Of a stretch of DNA of 64,000 nt, positions 8,811-16,506 are shown one piece after another (the stretch's first letter is position 1; each line of letters begins with the position of its first letter). This DNA comes from an alpha proteobacterium U9-1i. GTDB lineage: Bacteria > Pseudomonadota > Alphaproteobacteria > Caulobacterales > Aquidulcibacteraceae. The notes beneath the pieces were generated by a model. That model saw only the letters and a program-made list of their open reading frames with translations. It was not told the DNA's origin and ran no database searches. Location of the stretch: positions 124,001-188,000 of the forward strand of contig BBSY01000002.1 of assembly GCA_000974665.1 (NCBI GenBank), given 5' to 3'. A program made the translations under genes and the position numbers.

Positions 8811-8958
8811 GACTGGACTACCGCGCGGATTGGAGCGTTCATGGCGCGCTGAACGCCACACGCATGTCGCGGTGCAAACAGGGAATTTATTGGCCGAGAA
8901 CCTTGCTGTTCGCCCCGTATTTCCGGGGCTCGCGGTCGTGCCGGCAAAATTGCCGGCG
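8811..8958 (+). other. Three-hairpin non-coding element, copy A
   Basis: This ~148-nt stretch matches the leader of the DUF3489 gene (copy B, 15415-15557). Both contain the identical 17-mer GCGCGGATTGGAGCGTT (8823-8839 here) and three potential stems. Here these are GCGTT/AACGC (8835-8839/8852-8856), GCCCCG/CGGGGC (8912-8917/8924-8929) and GCCGGCAA/TTGCCGGC (8940-8947/8950-8957). The stems persist while loops and some paired bases change, which suggests structured RNA. No DUF3489 gene follows this copy. Confidence 0.5.
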
Positions 8959-9335
8959 CTGCGAGGATTTTCTCACCGATGCCCGATCTTTTGGTCACCC
9001 CGTTAAGCGCCGGCGCCCTCGCGCTTACGTCGCGAGGTGAAGCCCAAGCGAACTCGATCGCCGCCTGATGGTTCGTGATGCGTCGCGGTCCACCGGGGTC
9101 GCGACGCATCCATCTCGCCAGCGCCTGACACTCGTCCCGATGCGCCTTCACGGCAGTCCGAACGCAGAATACAGAGCTGCTAAGACTGACGCCGGAGCGC
9201 CTTCGTCTCGCTTTCTGGTTGCTTTTGTGAAGATGCGATGATTAAGGGACTTCGAGGGCGGCCAATCAGACATCGGTTTCGTTTCCGGCCTCCTGCGCGG
9301 CGCAGGCGCCGCACAGTGCTTGGGCGACAATAATA
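8959..9335. other. Intergenic stretch after copy A, no convincing gene
   Basis: A possible 29-codon ORF starts at ATG 8979 (MPDLLVTPLS) and ends at 9068. It occupies the place where copy B has its protein gene, but it has no other support. The rest, up to the protease ATG at 9336, shows no coding pattern apart from the hairpin at 9077-9110. Confidence 0.4.
9077..9110. repeat. Perfect 11-bp inverted repeat
   Basis: GATGCGTCGCG (9077-9087) and CGCGACGCATC (9100-9110) form an 11-bp stem with a 12-nt loop. No T-run follows. It sits about 225 bp upstream of the protease gene. It could be an operator, a bidirectional terminator or part of a decayed repeat. Confidence 0.45.
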
Positions 9336-10460
9336 ATGGACAAAAAAAGCGCCCTGGCGACTGCGGCTCGGATCCGCGAGCATCTCGGCAAAGGCGCCGA
9401 CGGCCAGCCCGGCCTTCCCGCCCTCCCTCGCCGTTCAAACGAATCCGGAAACGCGCGGGCTTATTTTCATACGATTGAGTGCGCTTACGACCGCTACGAA
9501 CCGAGCTACAGGCTCGGCGTTGGCATCGCGCGGAGCCTGATCGTCGGCGGCGAGCAGACTTGGAAATTGTCGTTACGCATTGCCTGCGCCGCTGATCTCG
9601 ACCTGCAGCCGCTTTGCGCCGCGATCGTCGAACTCGCTAGACCGAACGATCCCAATTTCAGCGAAGACGACGTCGACTACAAATGGGTCGGCGTTCCAAA
9701 GCTTCACGCCATTCGCGCGGCGGATCGACCGGGCGCGCACACACGACCGGGCGTCACGATCCGTCACGGTCATCCGCGAACCGGATCGGTAGGCACGGTG
9801 TCATGCTTGGTCGTCACACAGGCCGGCCAGACCCACATTCTTACAGCCGGACACGCCGCCACGAGCTTCTGGAACGCCGGCTCAGGCGATGAACTCTGGC
9901 GAAAGGCTAGCAAGTCCGGCGGGCAGATCGCGGTCGCGGCGTTTGGAACTGGCGTGCCGCCGCCAACCGGCCCAGAGCAGATCCTGCTCAACAACGAACC
10001 CATGACGCTGGACTACGCGCTGGCTCCGGTGACGGCCGCCGCGCGATGCGCAAACACTTACCCCGACAGAAGAATGCCCGCCCTTGGCGCGCGAATTGAT
10101 CCCCTCGATCACACCCCCGTTGGGAAAGTGGTGAAGTTCGGTTACGGTACAGGTGCCCGGGAGGGGACGGCGGGGGATTCAGACTTTATCAGCCTTCCAC
10201 TCCTAGATTCGTCGCGGAAGTCCGTCGTCGAATATCACGGGCTGAGGGAAATTGTGCCTGATAACAAGGTCTTCTCCGCTCCCGGCGATAGCGGTGCGCT
10301 GGCCGTCCAAAAAGGCAGCGGTCGCATCTTGGGCATGCTGATTGGCGGCGGCAGCGCCGATCCTCTCGATTATGACGGCAAACTCCCCGATCGGGTTCCT
10401 TCGTTTGCGCTGCCCCTAGGCCCGGTCTTGGATAAGCACCAATTGACGGTGCTCATATGA
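9336..10460 (+). CDS. Trypsin-like (S1-fold) serine protease
   Basis: A 374-residue protein with a chymotrypsin-like triad: His in HILTAGHAAT, Asp in MTLDYALAPV and Ser in FSAPGDSGALAV. No signal peptide is visible, so it is probably cytoplasmic, unlike most trypsin-like proteases. The first ~120 residues form a separate N-terminal domain that I do not recognise. Its stop codon overlaps the start of the next small gene (ATGA), and a CHAT protease gene follows, so the three are probably co-expressed. Stand-alone cytoplasmic trypsin-like proteases beside caspase-like proteins are a hallmark of proteolytic conflict systems (family knowledge). The specific role here is inferred. Confidence 0.8.
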   Translation: MDKKSALATAARIREHLGKGADGQPGLPALPRRSNESGNARAYFHTIECAYDRYEPSYRLGVGIARSLIVGGEQTWKLSLRIACAADLDLQPLCAAIVELARPNDPNFSEDDVDYKWVGVPKLHAIRAADRPGAHTRPGVTIRHGHPRTGSVGTVSCLVVTQAGQTHILTAGHAATSFWNAGSGDELWRKASKSGGQIAVAAFGTGVPPPTGPEQILLNNEPMTLDYALAPVTAAARCANTYPDRRMPALGARIDPLDHTPVGKVVKFGYGTGAREGTAGDSDFISLPLLDSSRKSVVEYHGLREIVPDNKVFSAPGDSGALAVQKGSGRILGMLIGGGSADPLDYDGKLPDRVPSFALPLGPVLDKHQLTVLI

Positions 10461-10693
10461 CCACCAAGATCGAGGCCCTGCGCGCAAAAAGCGCCGTACA
10501 GCAGACCGCCGAGAGAATGCTCGGCATGCGCCTGGGAGCTGGCTTGACCCGCGCGGGCGATGACGATTGGGCGGTGGTGCTGTTTCTGCCGCGCCCTCTT
10601 CCGGAAGCGACCGAGCGCAAGATCGTCGCCGAATTTCCAGAGATGCAGATCAAATTCCGCCGCGACCCGCGCGCGGTGCTTCACGGCAGCTAA
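10457..10693 (+). CDS. Small protein between protease and CHAT genes
   Basis: A 78-residue protein starting within the ATGA overlap with the protease gene, which indicates translational coupling. The sequence suggests a helix followed by an alpha/beta unit (LGAGLTRAGDDDWAVVLFLP, then a basic C-terminus). A loose resemblance to the small domain that precedes some bacterial trypsin-like proteases is possible, but I cannot confirm it. By position it could be an inhibitor, chaperone or adaptor for either protease. No cysteines or membrane segment are present. Confidence 0.65.
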   Translation: MTTKIEALRAKSAVQQTAERMLGMRLGAGLTRAGDDDWAVVLFLPRPLPEATERKIVAEFPEMQIKFRRDPRAVLHGS

Positions 10694-10758
10694 TTGCTCG
10701 TCCGTTAAGGGTGCCGCTGCCGCTCAATCTCCGCTAGCATCGGCGTGGGAACGGGCAA

Positions 10759-13128
10759 ATGCGGGCTTACCTACTTTATCACCCAGATGATGGGGCTCAG
10801 GCACGCGAACTTCGCGTAGCGCTGAGAAAAAACGGCGTCGCCGCTCGGCTGCGCAGTTTCGATAAACCGCCGAGTTCGCGCAGCCTGCGCAACGCCTGGC
10901 TCATATACCTATCATCCGCCGCGAGCGAAGCTTGGGAGCAAGACGCACCACCGGACCAGCGCGCGCAGCTCCAGCAATTGCTCACGCCCAGAGAAGACGG
11001 CTCTAGCCGACTCATTCGCGTGGAACTGCGTCCGCCATCGGGCATCTATGCCGGCGCTGCAGCGGCCGCTCACACGCTCTATTGGGATGGTCCCGCTCCA
11101 ACCGCCGCAGACATCCGCGCAGAGATGCGCGAAGCGGTTTCGGCATCGATGCGCGTTCTATCCGATGTGTCGCGGCTGGCTTGGACAACAACCAAATTTC
11201 TGGCAATTCCCGCTGGGATCGGGATGGTCGCGCTCATCCTATTTATGAACATCATGCTCTTATGGCCGAAGCCGGAGGAGAAATCCGATCCGCCTTCGGC
11301 GCGGTTCGAGCACCTGGGCGCGTTCACGAACGCAGCTGGAGAGACGCTTCCAACCGCGCACGTGCGGCAGGGCCAACCTACACAATTTCACTATCGATTC
11401 CGCCCGCTGGGCGAGGAGAGCGCCGAACTGCACGTCGAGGCTAATCGTGAACTCACGGAATACCTCGCCAGGAACGACAGCGTCGGCGTGCAGTTTGCCT
11501 GTTACCCCTGCGATCTCGACCCGGATTCATTGGGCGTGCGCCAAATTCAGAGCGAGGACTTGGCAGAGTCCGAACTCGTTTTCGCGTTTACGCCAATCGC
11601 ACCGCAACGCGACGGGCGGTCGGCGCTCGATATACGCCCTCATATCGCCCTCACCTTTCTTGACGGCGGCGCCTTGCTTGATCGGTGGGTCATTCCTTTG
11701 CGCGTCCTCGGACCCGAGGAAGTCGCGCCAGACACGAGCGCCAGCGCCCAGGTTTCAAGCCGCACCGGCGAGCACTCAATCTATGAAGGCTATGCCGTCC
11801 GTATGCCGTCCAGAGTGATCCGATTCACCTTCACTGCGGCAAGCCGCACGACGCCGATGGCGGTCGAGATGCGCGCGCCGAATTGGGCGAGCCGCTATCT
11901 ACCTGACGATCCGGCGCTGCAAGTGCGCCGAGACAGTGCGGGATTCATCGTGAGCGCGCCATTACGCACGACGCCGGCGCGTTTCTCCGGGCTCGTCCAA
12001 CGCATGATGGGATCGGTGGAAGGCGCGATGCAAAACGCATTCTCGTCTGATTTACAACTCGGCGCCGAGGATACGTCAAGCCCGTGTGCTTTCGGATCGG
12101 ATCCTGCAGAGAATCAGGCCGCCTCAAGCGAGGCATTCCGTAACTGCATTCGCGAACGTGCGCTCAATGTGCGCGATGCGATGCTGCCCGATGCGATGCG
12201 GCAATTTCTCTACAATTTAGCGCGATGCGGCAGCGTTGACGAGGATACGCTGTCGCTTGTGGTGTTTAGCGGCCATCCGCCGGCGCCATTGCAATTGTTG
12301 CCGGTCGACGAAGTGCACCGGGGCCAGCTGGATCATTGCGATGTCGTCGGCGGCGCGGACGAGCGTGCTCAAACGACCGCACCGAGTGACGATTATTGGG
12401 GGCTTCATTTTCCGCTCGTGTCCTTGCCAGTCGTCAACGAGGATTTGTTCGACACCGATGGGCCCCCTAACGTGTCGCCCTTAAGCCCGCAGCTCTTGGC
12501 AGGCATTTACGCAGCGCCGAGTGGGGCAAATGCCGCGCCCGACATCGATACGTTCAACGCCTTCGCTCAATTTGTCTCGGGCCGCGCGCGCGCGACGGTG
12601 GTGCGAGACGGTCGGCAATTTCTCACCGCCATCAGGGATCGCCGGGGCGACATCGATCTCATCGTGACCAACACGCATGGCATTCGTCGCCCGCCCTACA
12701 GCAACGAGCTGATCTTTTCGGACCTCTCGACCTACGCCATCAACCCCGAAGTGGCCCCGCCTCCGGGATCCGTCGTCAACGCCACCGATCTCTATGGCCA
12801 ATTGAACAGTGTCACCGCTGTTGGCCAGATCGGACTGTCACGCCGGCCATCGGTCATATTGCTTGCATGCGATCTTGCGTGCCGCGACGACGACGAGTTC
12901 TGCATCCCGTCGGTCTTTCTGACGTTCGGCGCTGAGAGCATCATCGCCGCTGAGGCCTCGGTGCCAAGCTCGGTCGCGCATGATCTCGGCCGTATGTTGG
13001 TCGAACGCATCGGCCGCGGCGACCCCGCCCCAATCGCGCTGTTGCAGGCGCGGCAAGAATACTTCCGCACTCACCACAGCGTCTTCCCCCTGCTTTGGGG
13101 TATAGTGGGCGCCGAAGGCCTCTATTGA
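10759..13128 (+). CDS. Membrane-anchored TIR-like / CHAT (caspase-like) protease
   Basis: A 789-residue protein with three parts. Residues 1-110 look like a divergent TIR domain (MRAYLLYHPDDGAQARELR, later LIYLSSAASEAW). One membrane segment spans about 147-169 (FLAIPAGIGMVALILF). A long middle region leads to a C-terminal CHAT peptidase domain, with His640 in VTNTHG and Cys704 in ILLACD forming the caspase-type dyad. The end (VAHDLGRMLVERI, then FPLLWGIVG) is also CHAT-like. It lies 65 bp after the small protein and is convergent with the M23 gene, overlapping it by 7 bp. A cell-envelope or suicide protease controlled by the upstream serine protease is a reasonable inference, not shown. Confidence 0.75.
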   Translation: MRAYLLYHPDDGAQARELRVALRKNGVAARLRSFDKPPSSRSLRNAWLIYLSSAASEAWEQDAPPDQRAQLQQLLTPREDGSSRLIRVELRPPSGIYAGAAAAAHTLYWDGPAPTAADIRAEMREAVSASMRVLSDVSRLAWTTTKFLAIPAGIGMVALILFMNIMLLWPKPEEKSDPPSARFEHLGAFTNAAGETLPTAHVRQGQPTQFHYRFRPLGEESAELHVEANRELTEYLARNDSVGVQFACYPCDLDPDSLGVRQIQSEDLAESELVFAFTPIAPQRDGRSALDIRPHIALTFLDGGALLDRWVIPLRVLGPEEVAPDTSASAQVSSRTGEHSIYEGYAVRMPSRVIRFTFTAASRTTPMAVEMRAPNWASRYLPDDPALQVRRDSAGFIVSAPLRTTPARFSGLVQRMMGSVEGAMQNAFSSDLQLGAEDTSSPCAFGSDPAENQAASSEAFRNCIRERALNVRDAMLPDAMRQFLYNLARCGSVDEDTLSLVVFSGHPPAPLQLLPVDEVHRGQLDHCDVVGGADERAQTTAPSDDYWGLHFPLVSLPVVNEDLFDTDGPPNVSPLSPQLLAGIYAAPSGANAAPDIDTFNAFAQFVSGRARATVVRDGRQFLTAIRDRRGDIDLIVTNTHGIRRPPYSNELIFSDLSTYAINPEVAPPPGSVVNATDLYGQLNSVTAVGQIGLSRRPSVILLACDLACRDDDEFCIPSVFLTFGAESIIAAEASVPSSVAHDLGRMLVERIGRGDPAPIALLQARQEYFRTHHSVFPLLWGIVGAEGLY

Positions 13129-14024
13129 ATTCCGCCGCAGCCGGCGTCCGTAAAGCACGCCGGGTCCAGGCTCGCAGTGTCACGCCAGCGCAAACGCCAG
13201 CACAAATGCGGACCGTTGGCCCGGCCAGTGCGCCCCGTTGCAGCGATGAGCTGACCCGCACTCAGTTCGTCGCCTTCCGAGACCAGAATGCGATTGAGGT
13301 GGAGATAGGCGCTGACCAAGCCCTGACCGTGATCAATCATCAAGATATTGCCATCGACGCGAAACCGACGCGCAAGCGACACACGCCCTCCCATCGGAGC
13401 GCGCACCTGCGTGTTGACGTCGGCGCGCAGGTCCAAGCCGTAGTGCGGCCGATTGCTGATGACTTCGCGCGCGCGATTGTGCACGCGACGTGAATTGCCC
13501 CACGCGCTTGTGGTTTGGAGAAGCGCCAACGGATGTCCGAACGGGTCGGCAGATAGAAAACGCTCACCGAAATCAGGGGGCATCGAGACGGTCCGCAGCG
13601 CCCTGTCCTTCAGCTGCAGCTCCTGCTGCGGCGTCTGCGCGAAATCTTCTCCCGCCAGCGCGACATCCCAAACGTCGCGTACGGCATATTCTCGCGGCCC
13701 AATCGCAATTGGCACGATGCGTTCAGTTCCGCCGGCGCCTGCTATTGTCAGCCGTTGCGCCGCGCGGGCGTCGCGATCAAAGCCCAGCAAGAAATAGCCG
13801 TTGGCGTCAGCACTGAGTTGTACCGTTACGTCCGTCACGGCGCCGGCACGGTCCGAACGCTGCGTCTCGAATCTCAGATTGGCGCTAGGCGTGGTGCGTC
13901 CCAATAGAAAGCCGCCAGGCGCAAGCGATTCCCGCACGACCTCAAAAGGCGGTTCGCCTGTCTGTTGGGCCAAGGCCGTCGGCGCCATTGTCAGGCACAG
14001 TGCAAACGCGAGCGCTTTCCACAT
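13122..14024 (-). CDS. Secreted M23-family (LytM-like) peptidase with altered metal motif
   Basis: A 300-residue exported protein. The start is ATG 14024, with GGAGGG seven bases upstream and a clear signal peptide (MWKALAFALCLTMAPTALAQ). The peptidase domain is in the last ~120 residues, with HYGLDLRAD giving the HxxxD metal pair and APMGGRV before the next strand. The usual HxH near the end (HLHW) is HLCW here, so a cysteine replaces one zinc-binding His. LytM-type enzymes cut peptidoglycan cross-bridges in the periplasm; this one could use Cys as ligand or be a non-catalytic activator. It is convergent with the CHAT gene and otherwise looks like an ordinary chromosomal gene. Confidence 0.8.
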   Translation of the reverse strand: MWKALAFALCLTMAPTALAQQTGEPPFEVVRESLAPGGFLLGRTTPSANLRFETQRSDRAGAVTDVTVQLSADANGYFLLGFDRDARAAQRLTIAGAGGTERIVPIAIGPREYAVRDVWDVALAGEDFAQTPQQELQLKDRALRTVSMPPDFGERFLSADPFGHPLALLQTTSAWGNSRRVHNRAREVISNRPHYGLDLRADVNTQVRAPMGGRVSLARRFRVDGNILMIDHGQGLVSAYLHLNRILVSEGDELSAGQLIAATGRTGRANGPHLCWRLRWRDTASLDPACFTDAGCGGIQ

Positions 14025-14558
14025 GAGTACACCCTCCGCGCGCAATTGGTAGAAGACGCGTTCGTGCGACGTCAAGCCAAGGTCCACTCAATCGCATCGC
14101 AGCGCCGCCCGCTCTCACGGAAGCGAAATTCGAAGCGCAATCAGCGTCATCACGCGCGGACGGGGCCGTCCGCTCCATACAGTGGCGTGTTCTTCGAAAC
14201 AAAAGTGGTCCGTGGCGATCGTGGGCGACACAGGCGAGATCTGCGCGGCGTCCGATTGCTCGCGTGACACAGCGCCCGTTAAACGCAAATCTACCGGTGT
14301 TGATTTCTCGGCGTTTTCTCGGGGCTGTCGGATCATCCGCTTCTGCGCCGTCGCATGGAACCGTGACGTTCTCTTTCTGCCCCACCACCAGACTGGAGCG
14401 TCGCGACCTCAGCCTCACCAAGGCTGCGCTCTGCGAACATCCGCTTCCACGATCCAAGCGCCGGCCGCCGACTTCCGAAAGTGCCCCGAAGCGGAATTGC
14501 ATCGGGGTCGCGCTGGTGACCACGGACATCACATTCGCCGGGCGGGCCACTCCCTCGA
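14025..14558. other. 534-bp gap without a convincing gene
   Basis: Open frames here are compositionally unlike proteins and none matches a known family. A near-perfect palindrome GCGGACGG-GG-CCGTCCGC lies at 14156-14173. Words around 14437-14495 (CATCCGCT, then GACTTCCGAAAGTGCCCC) resemble those at 8733-8775 (CGTCCGCT, then GACTTCTGAAAATGCCCC), suggesting a dispersed degenerate intergenic repeat. Confidence 0.4.
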
Positions 14559-15014
14559 TCACCCCGACGCGAGCACGCGATAGATCTGCGGCAATCTGCG
14601 CATGACTTCGCGCTCGCTCGCCTTTGCCTCAAGCGCCTCACCCGCGATGAACCGCGCCTGAAATCGAACCAGTCGTTGCGATCTCAACGCAGTCGCGGCC
14701 GCCGTAGCGCCAACCAGCGCATTGGCCCAGGTGATGAGAGCTTTCTGCCCGATGAAGAACGTGGGGATCGCTAGATTGGCAAGCGCCCCAGGCGCACCAG
14801 CCACGGCGGCCGTCGAGAGGGCTCGCGTCCAGGCGCCCGTCTCATCAAAACAACGCGCCCAAACTCCGTCGCAAACTTTGAAGCTCTCCAGATCGCGGAC
14901 GCTTCTCCGCACGACGTGCTGGCCAGCCTTCGGTACGAGCAACATCGATGCGCCAACAAATCGAGACGCGGTGCTTGGTTTGAAGTGACCGCCCGTAACC
15001 TCAATACGCGCCAT
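14559..15014 (-). CDS. Hypothetical protein with hydrophobic central segments
   Basis: A 151-residue protein from the ATG at 15014 (MARIEVTGGHFKP). A frame extension to 15119 is open but would run through the divergent promoter region. Two moderately hydrophobic Ala-rich stretches (about residues 80-115) may be membrane-associated, and the C-terminus is basic and amphipathic. I do not recognise the family. It is divergent from the small XRE regulator at 15102, which may control it. Confidence 0.5.
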   Translation of the reverse strand: MARIEVTGGHFKPSTASRFVGASMLLVPKAGQHVVRRSVRDLESFKVCDGVWARCFDETGAWTRALSTAAVAGAPGALANLAIPTFFIGQKALITWANALVGATAAATALRSQRLVRFQARFIAGEALEAKASEREVMRRLPQIYRVLASG

Positions 15015-15101
15015 GCGTCCCGGCCCTCCGCTAAATACTGGTTCGGGATTATACTCGTTGGGTATTAGTTCGGAAGCCGGTTTCGTTCGCAAAGGACCGG
15101 T

Positions 15102-15383
15102 TTGGCCGCCACCCTGCATGATCCGCGCTACCGGGCCCTGATTGCGCTCCTCGTGGACGCGCGCCGGGCGTCTGGCCTGACACAGGAGGCGTTAAGCGGC
15201 CTTGTCGATCGGCCGCAATCTTACTTGGGGAAAATTGAAACCTATCAACGCCGGCTGGACGCGCTCGAGTTGTTCGATCTCATACGCGCCTTGGAGATTT
15301 CGCCGAGCCAGTTCGCGAACAAGGCCGCAGCCGCCGTTGTTCCGCGCCCGGGAGCGCGCCGCTCGAAACGTACAGACGGCTAA
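15102..15383 (+). CDS. Small XRE-family HTH regulator
   Basis: A 93-residue protein, essentially one Cro/C1-type HTH domain (LVDARRASGLTQEALSGLVD, then SYLGKIE) followed by a short basic tail. The start is TTG 15102, with AAGGA at 15092-15096; no ATG lies in frame before the domain. It is divergent from the 14559 gene across 87 bp, a typical regulator and target arrangement. Confidence 0.75.
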   Translation: MAATLHDPRYRALIALLVDARRASGLTQEALSGLVDRPQSYLGKIETYQRRLDALELFDLIRALEISPSQFANKAAAAVVPRPGARRSKRTDG

Positions 15384-15414
15384 GCGGCGGAAGACCGCGC
15401 CTTTTTCCACAATC

Positions 15415-15557
15415 GACTGGACTCGTGCGCGGATTGGAGCGTTGCTGTCGTCGCAATGCCAAAGGAACGCTGACGGAACGCACCCACCGACGCACTGCAA
15501 CATCGCCATGCGCCCCGAATCGTCGGGGCTTGCTCTCGTGCCGGCGCTTAGCCGGCG
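15415..15557 (+). other. Three-hairpin leader element, copy B, upstream of DUF3489 gene
   Basis: The shared 17-mer lies at 15427-15443. Stems are AGCGTT/AACGCT (15438-15443/15466-15471), GCCCCGA/TCGGGGC (15512-15518/15523-15529) and GCCGGC/GCCGGC (15540-15545/15551-15556). The element ends directly before GAAGGAG, the ribosome site of the gene at 15570. A 5' leader that controls translation is plausible. A copy without its gene is at 8811-8958. Confidence 0.5.
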
Positions 15558-15569
15558 AAGGAGCAAGTC

Positions 15570-15860
15570 ATGAGTTCGATAACACAGCCAAAACCCAACA
15601 CGTCCAATAAGCGCTCGTCCTTCAAACAGAAGCCCACCGCCAAGCCTAAGGCGGCCCAGCCCAAAACGAAGATTGATGCGATTATCGCATCGCTGCGCTC
15701 CAGCAAAGGCGCAACTATTCCTGATCTGATGGAGCTGACTGGCTGGCAATCGCATTCCGTTCGCGGCGCGCTGGCAGGCGCCATTCGCAAGCGTGGCTAT
15801 GCGATCAGCTCGACAAAGATCAGCACTGGTCGCGTCTACCGCGCGGAGGTCAGCAAATGA
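15570..15860 (+). CDS. DUF3489 family protein
   Basis: A 96-residue protein with a basic, Lys/Pro-rich N-terminal tail and a C-terminal winged-helix-like unit (IIASLRSSKGATIPDLMELT, then GWQSHSVRGAL and GYAISSTK). This is the DUF3489 pattern, probably DNA-binding. Families of this kind are typically followed in alphaproteobacteria by DUF2924 and a recombinase, as here. Its stop overlaps the next start (ATGA), and GAAGGAG supports the ATG at 15570. Confidence 0.85.
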   Translation: MSSITQPKPNTSNKRSSFKQKPTAKPKAAQPKTKIDAIIASLRSSKGATIPDLMELTGWQSHSVRGALAGAIRKRGYAISSTKISTGRVYRAEVSK

Positions 15861-16069
15861 TCGCGCCCAAGACCGCACGGCGTGCGCTGAGCGCAATCTG
15901 GGAAACAATGGTCGACCTCGCCGAGGCTGGCCACGATCACGTGGTCGGAACACACCGCGACGCGCTTGCCGAAGAGGCAGCAACTATCGCTTCACGCGCG
16001 TCCGACTTGTCGGCGCTGGCCATCGCAGCTGCTGTCCTCGCCAAGTCGCTTCAGGCAACGCGCTCATGA
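15857..16069 (+). CDS. Small helical protein of the DUF3489/DUF2924 cassette
   Basis: A 70-residue, Ala-rich, wholly helical protein (RRALSAIWETMVDLAEAGHD). It overlaps both neighbours by ATGA, so it is part of a translationally coupled operon. No function is recognised; an accessory role for the recombinase is an inference from position. Confidence 0.65.
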   Translation: MIAPKTARRALSAIWETMVDLAEAGHDHVVGTHRDALAEEAATIASRASDLSALAIAAAVLAKSLQATRS

Positions 16070-16506
16070 GCGTCACGCCTCGGTATGCGGAATTCGATGC
16101 CCTAACCTTAGACGAGCTTCGCCAACGCTGGAGAAACGCCTTGGGCGTCGATGTCCCGGCACACAGCTCTCGAGATTTGCTGGCGCGCGCCCTCGCCTAT
16201 CACCTGGAGGCACGACGGGAGGCGATTTCCGTGCGTAGGACCCACGCACGGCTTGGCAAGCTCGCGTCGGCCTTCGAAGCCGACAAGGAGTTTTCGCCAC
16301 CAGATTCTACCTTGCGCCCCGGAGTGATTTTGGTCCGCGACTGGAACGGCAAACGCTTCGCCGTGACAGTGCTCGACAAAGGCTTCCTTTTTGACGGCAA
16401 GCAATTCGGTTCGCTGACCGCGGTCGCCAAGGCCATCACCGGCGTTTCGTGGAGCGGACCACGCTTCTTCAAGCTTACCGATGAACCGAAGGATGCCACC
16501 CTGTGA
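16066..16506 (+). CDS. DUF2924 family protein
   Basis: A 146-residue protein with the DUF2924 pattern: TLDELRQRWRNALG near the start, then LLARALAYHLEARR, then a C-terminal strand-rich part (PGVILVRDWNGK, VTVLDKGFLFDGK, SLTAVAKAITG). The last part resembles RAMA-like modules. The family is regularly linked to large serine recombinases. It starts at ATG 16066 and overlaps the recombinase by GTGA. Confidence 0.85.
   Translation: MSVTPRYAEFDALTLDELRQRWRNALGVDVPAHSSRDLLARALAYHLEARREAISVRRTHARLGKLASAFEADKEFSPPDSTLRPGVILVRDWNGKRFAVTVLDKGFLFDGKQFGSLTAVAKAITGVSWSGPRFFKLTDEPKDATL

Noticed and set aside
13942-14562. 206-codon minus-strand ORF upstream of the M23 gene
   Set aside because: It overlaps the signal-peptide end of the M23 gene in another frame and runs through repeat-like words; no start context or family.
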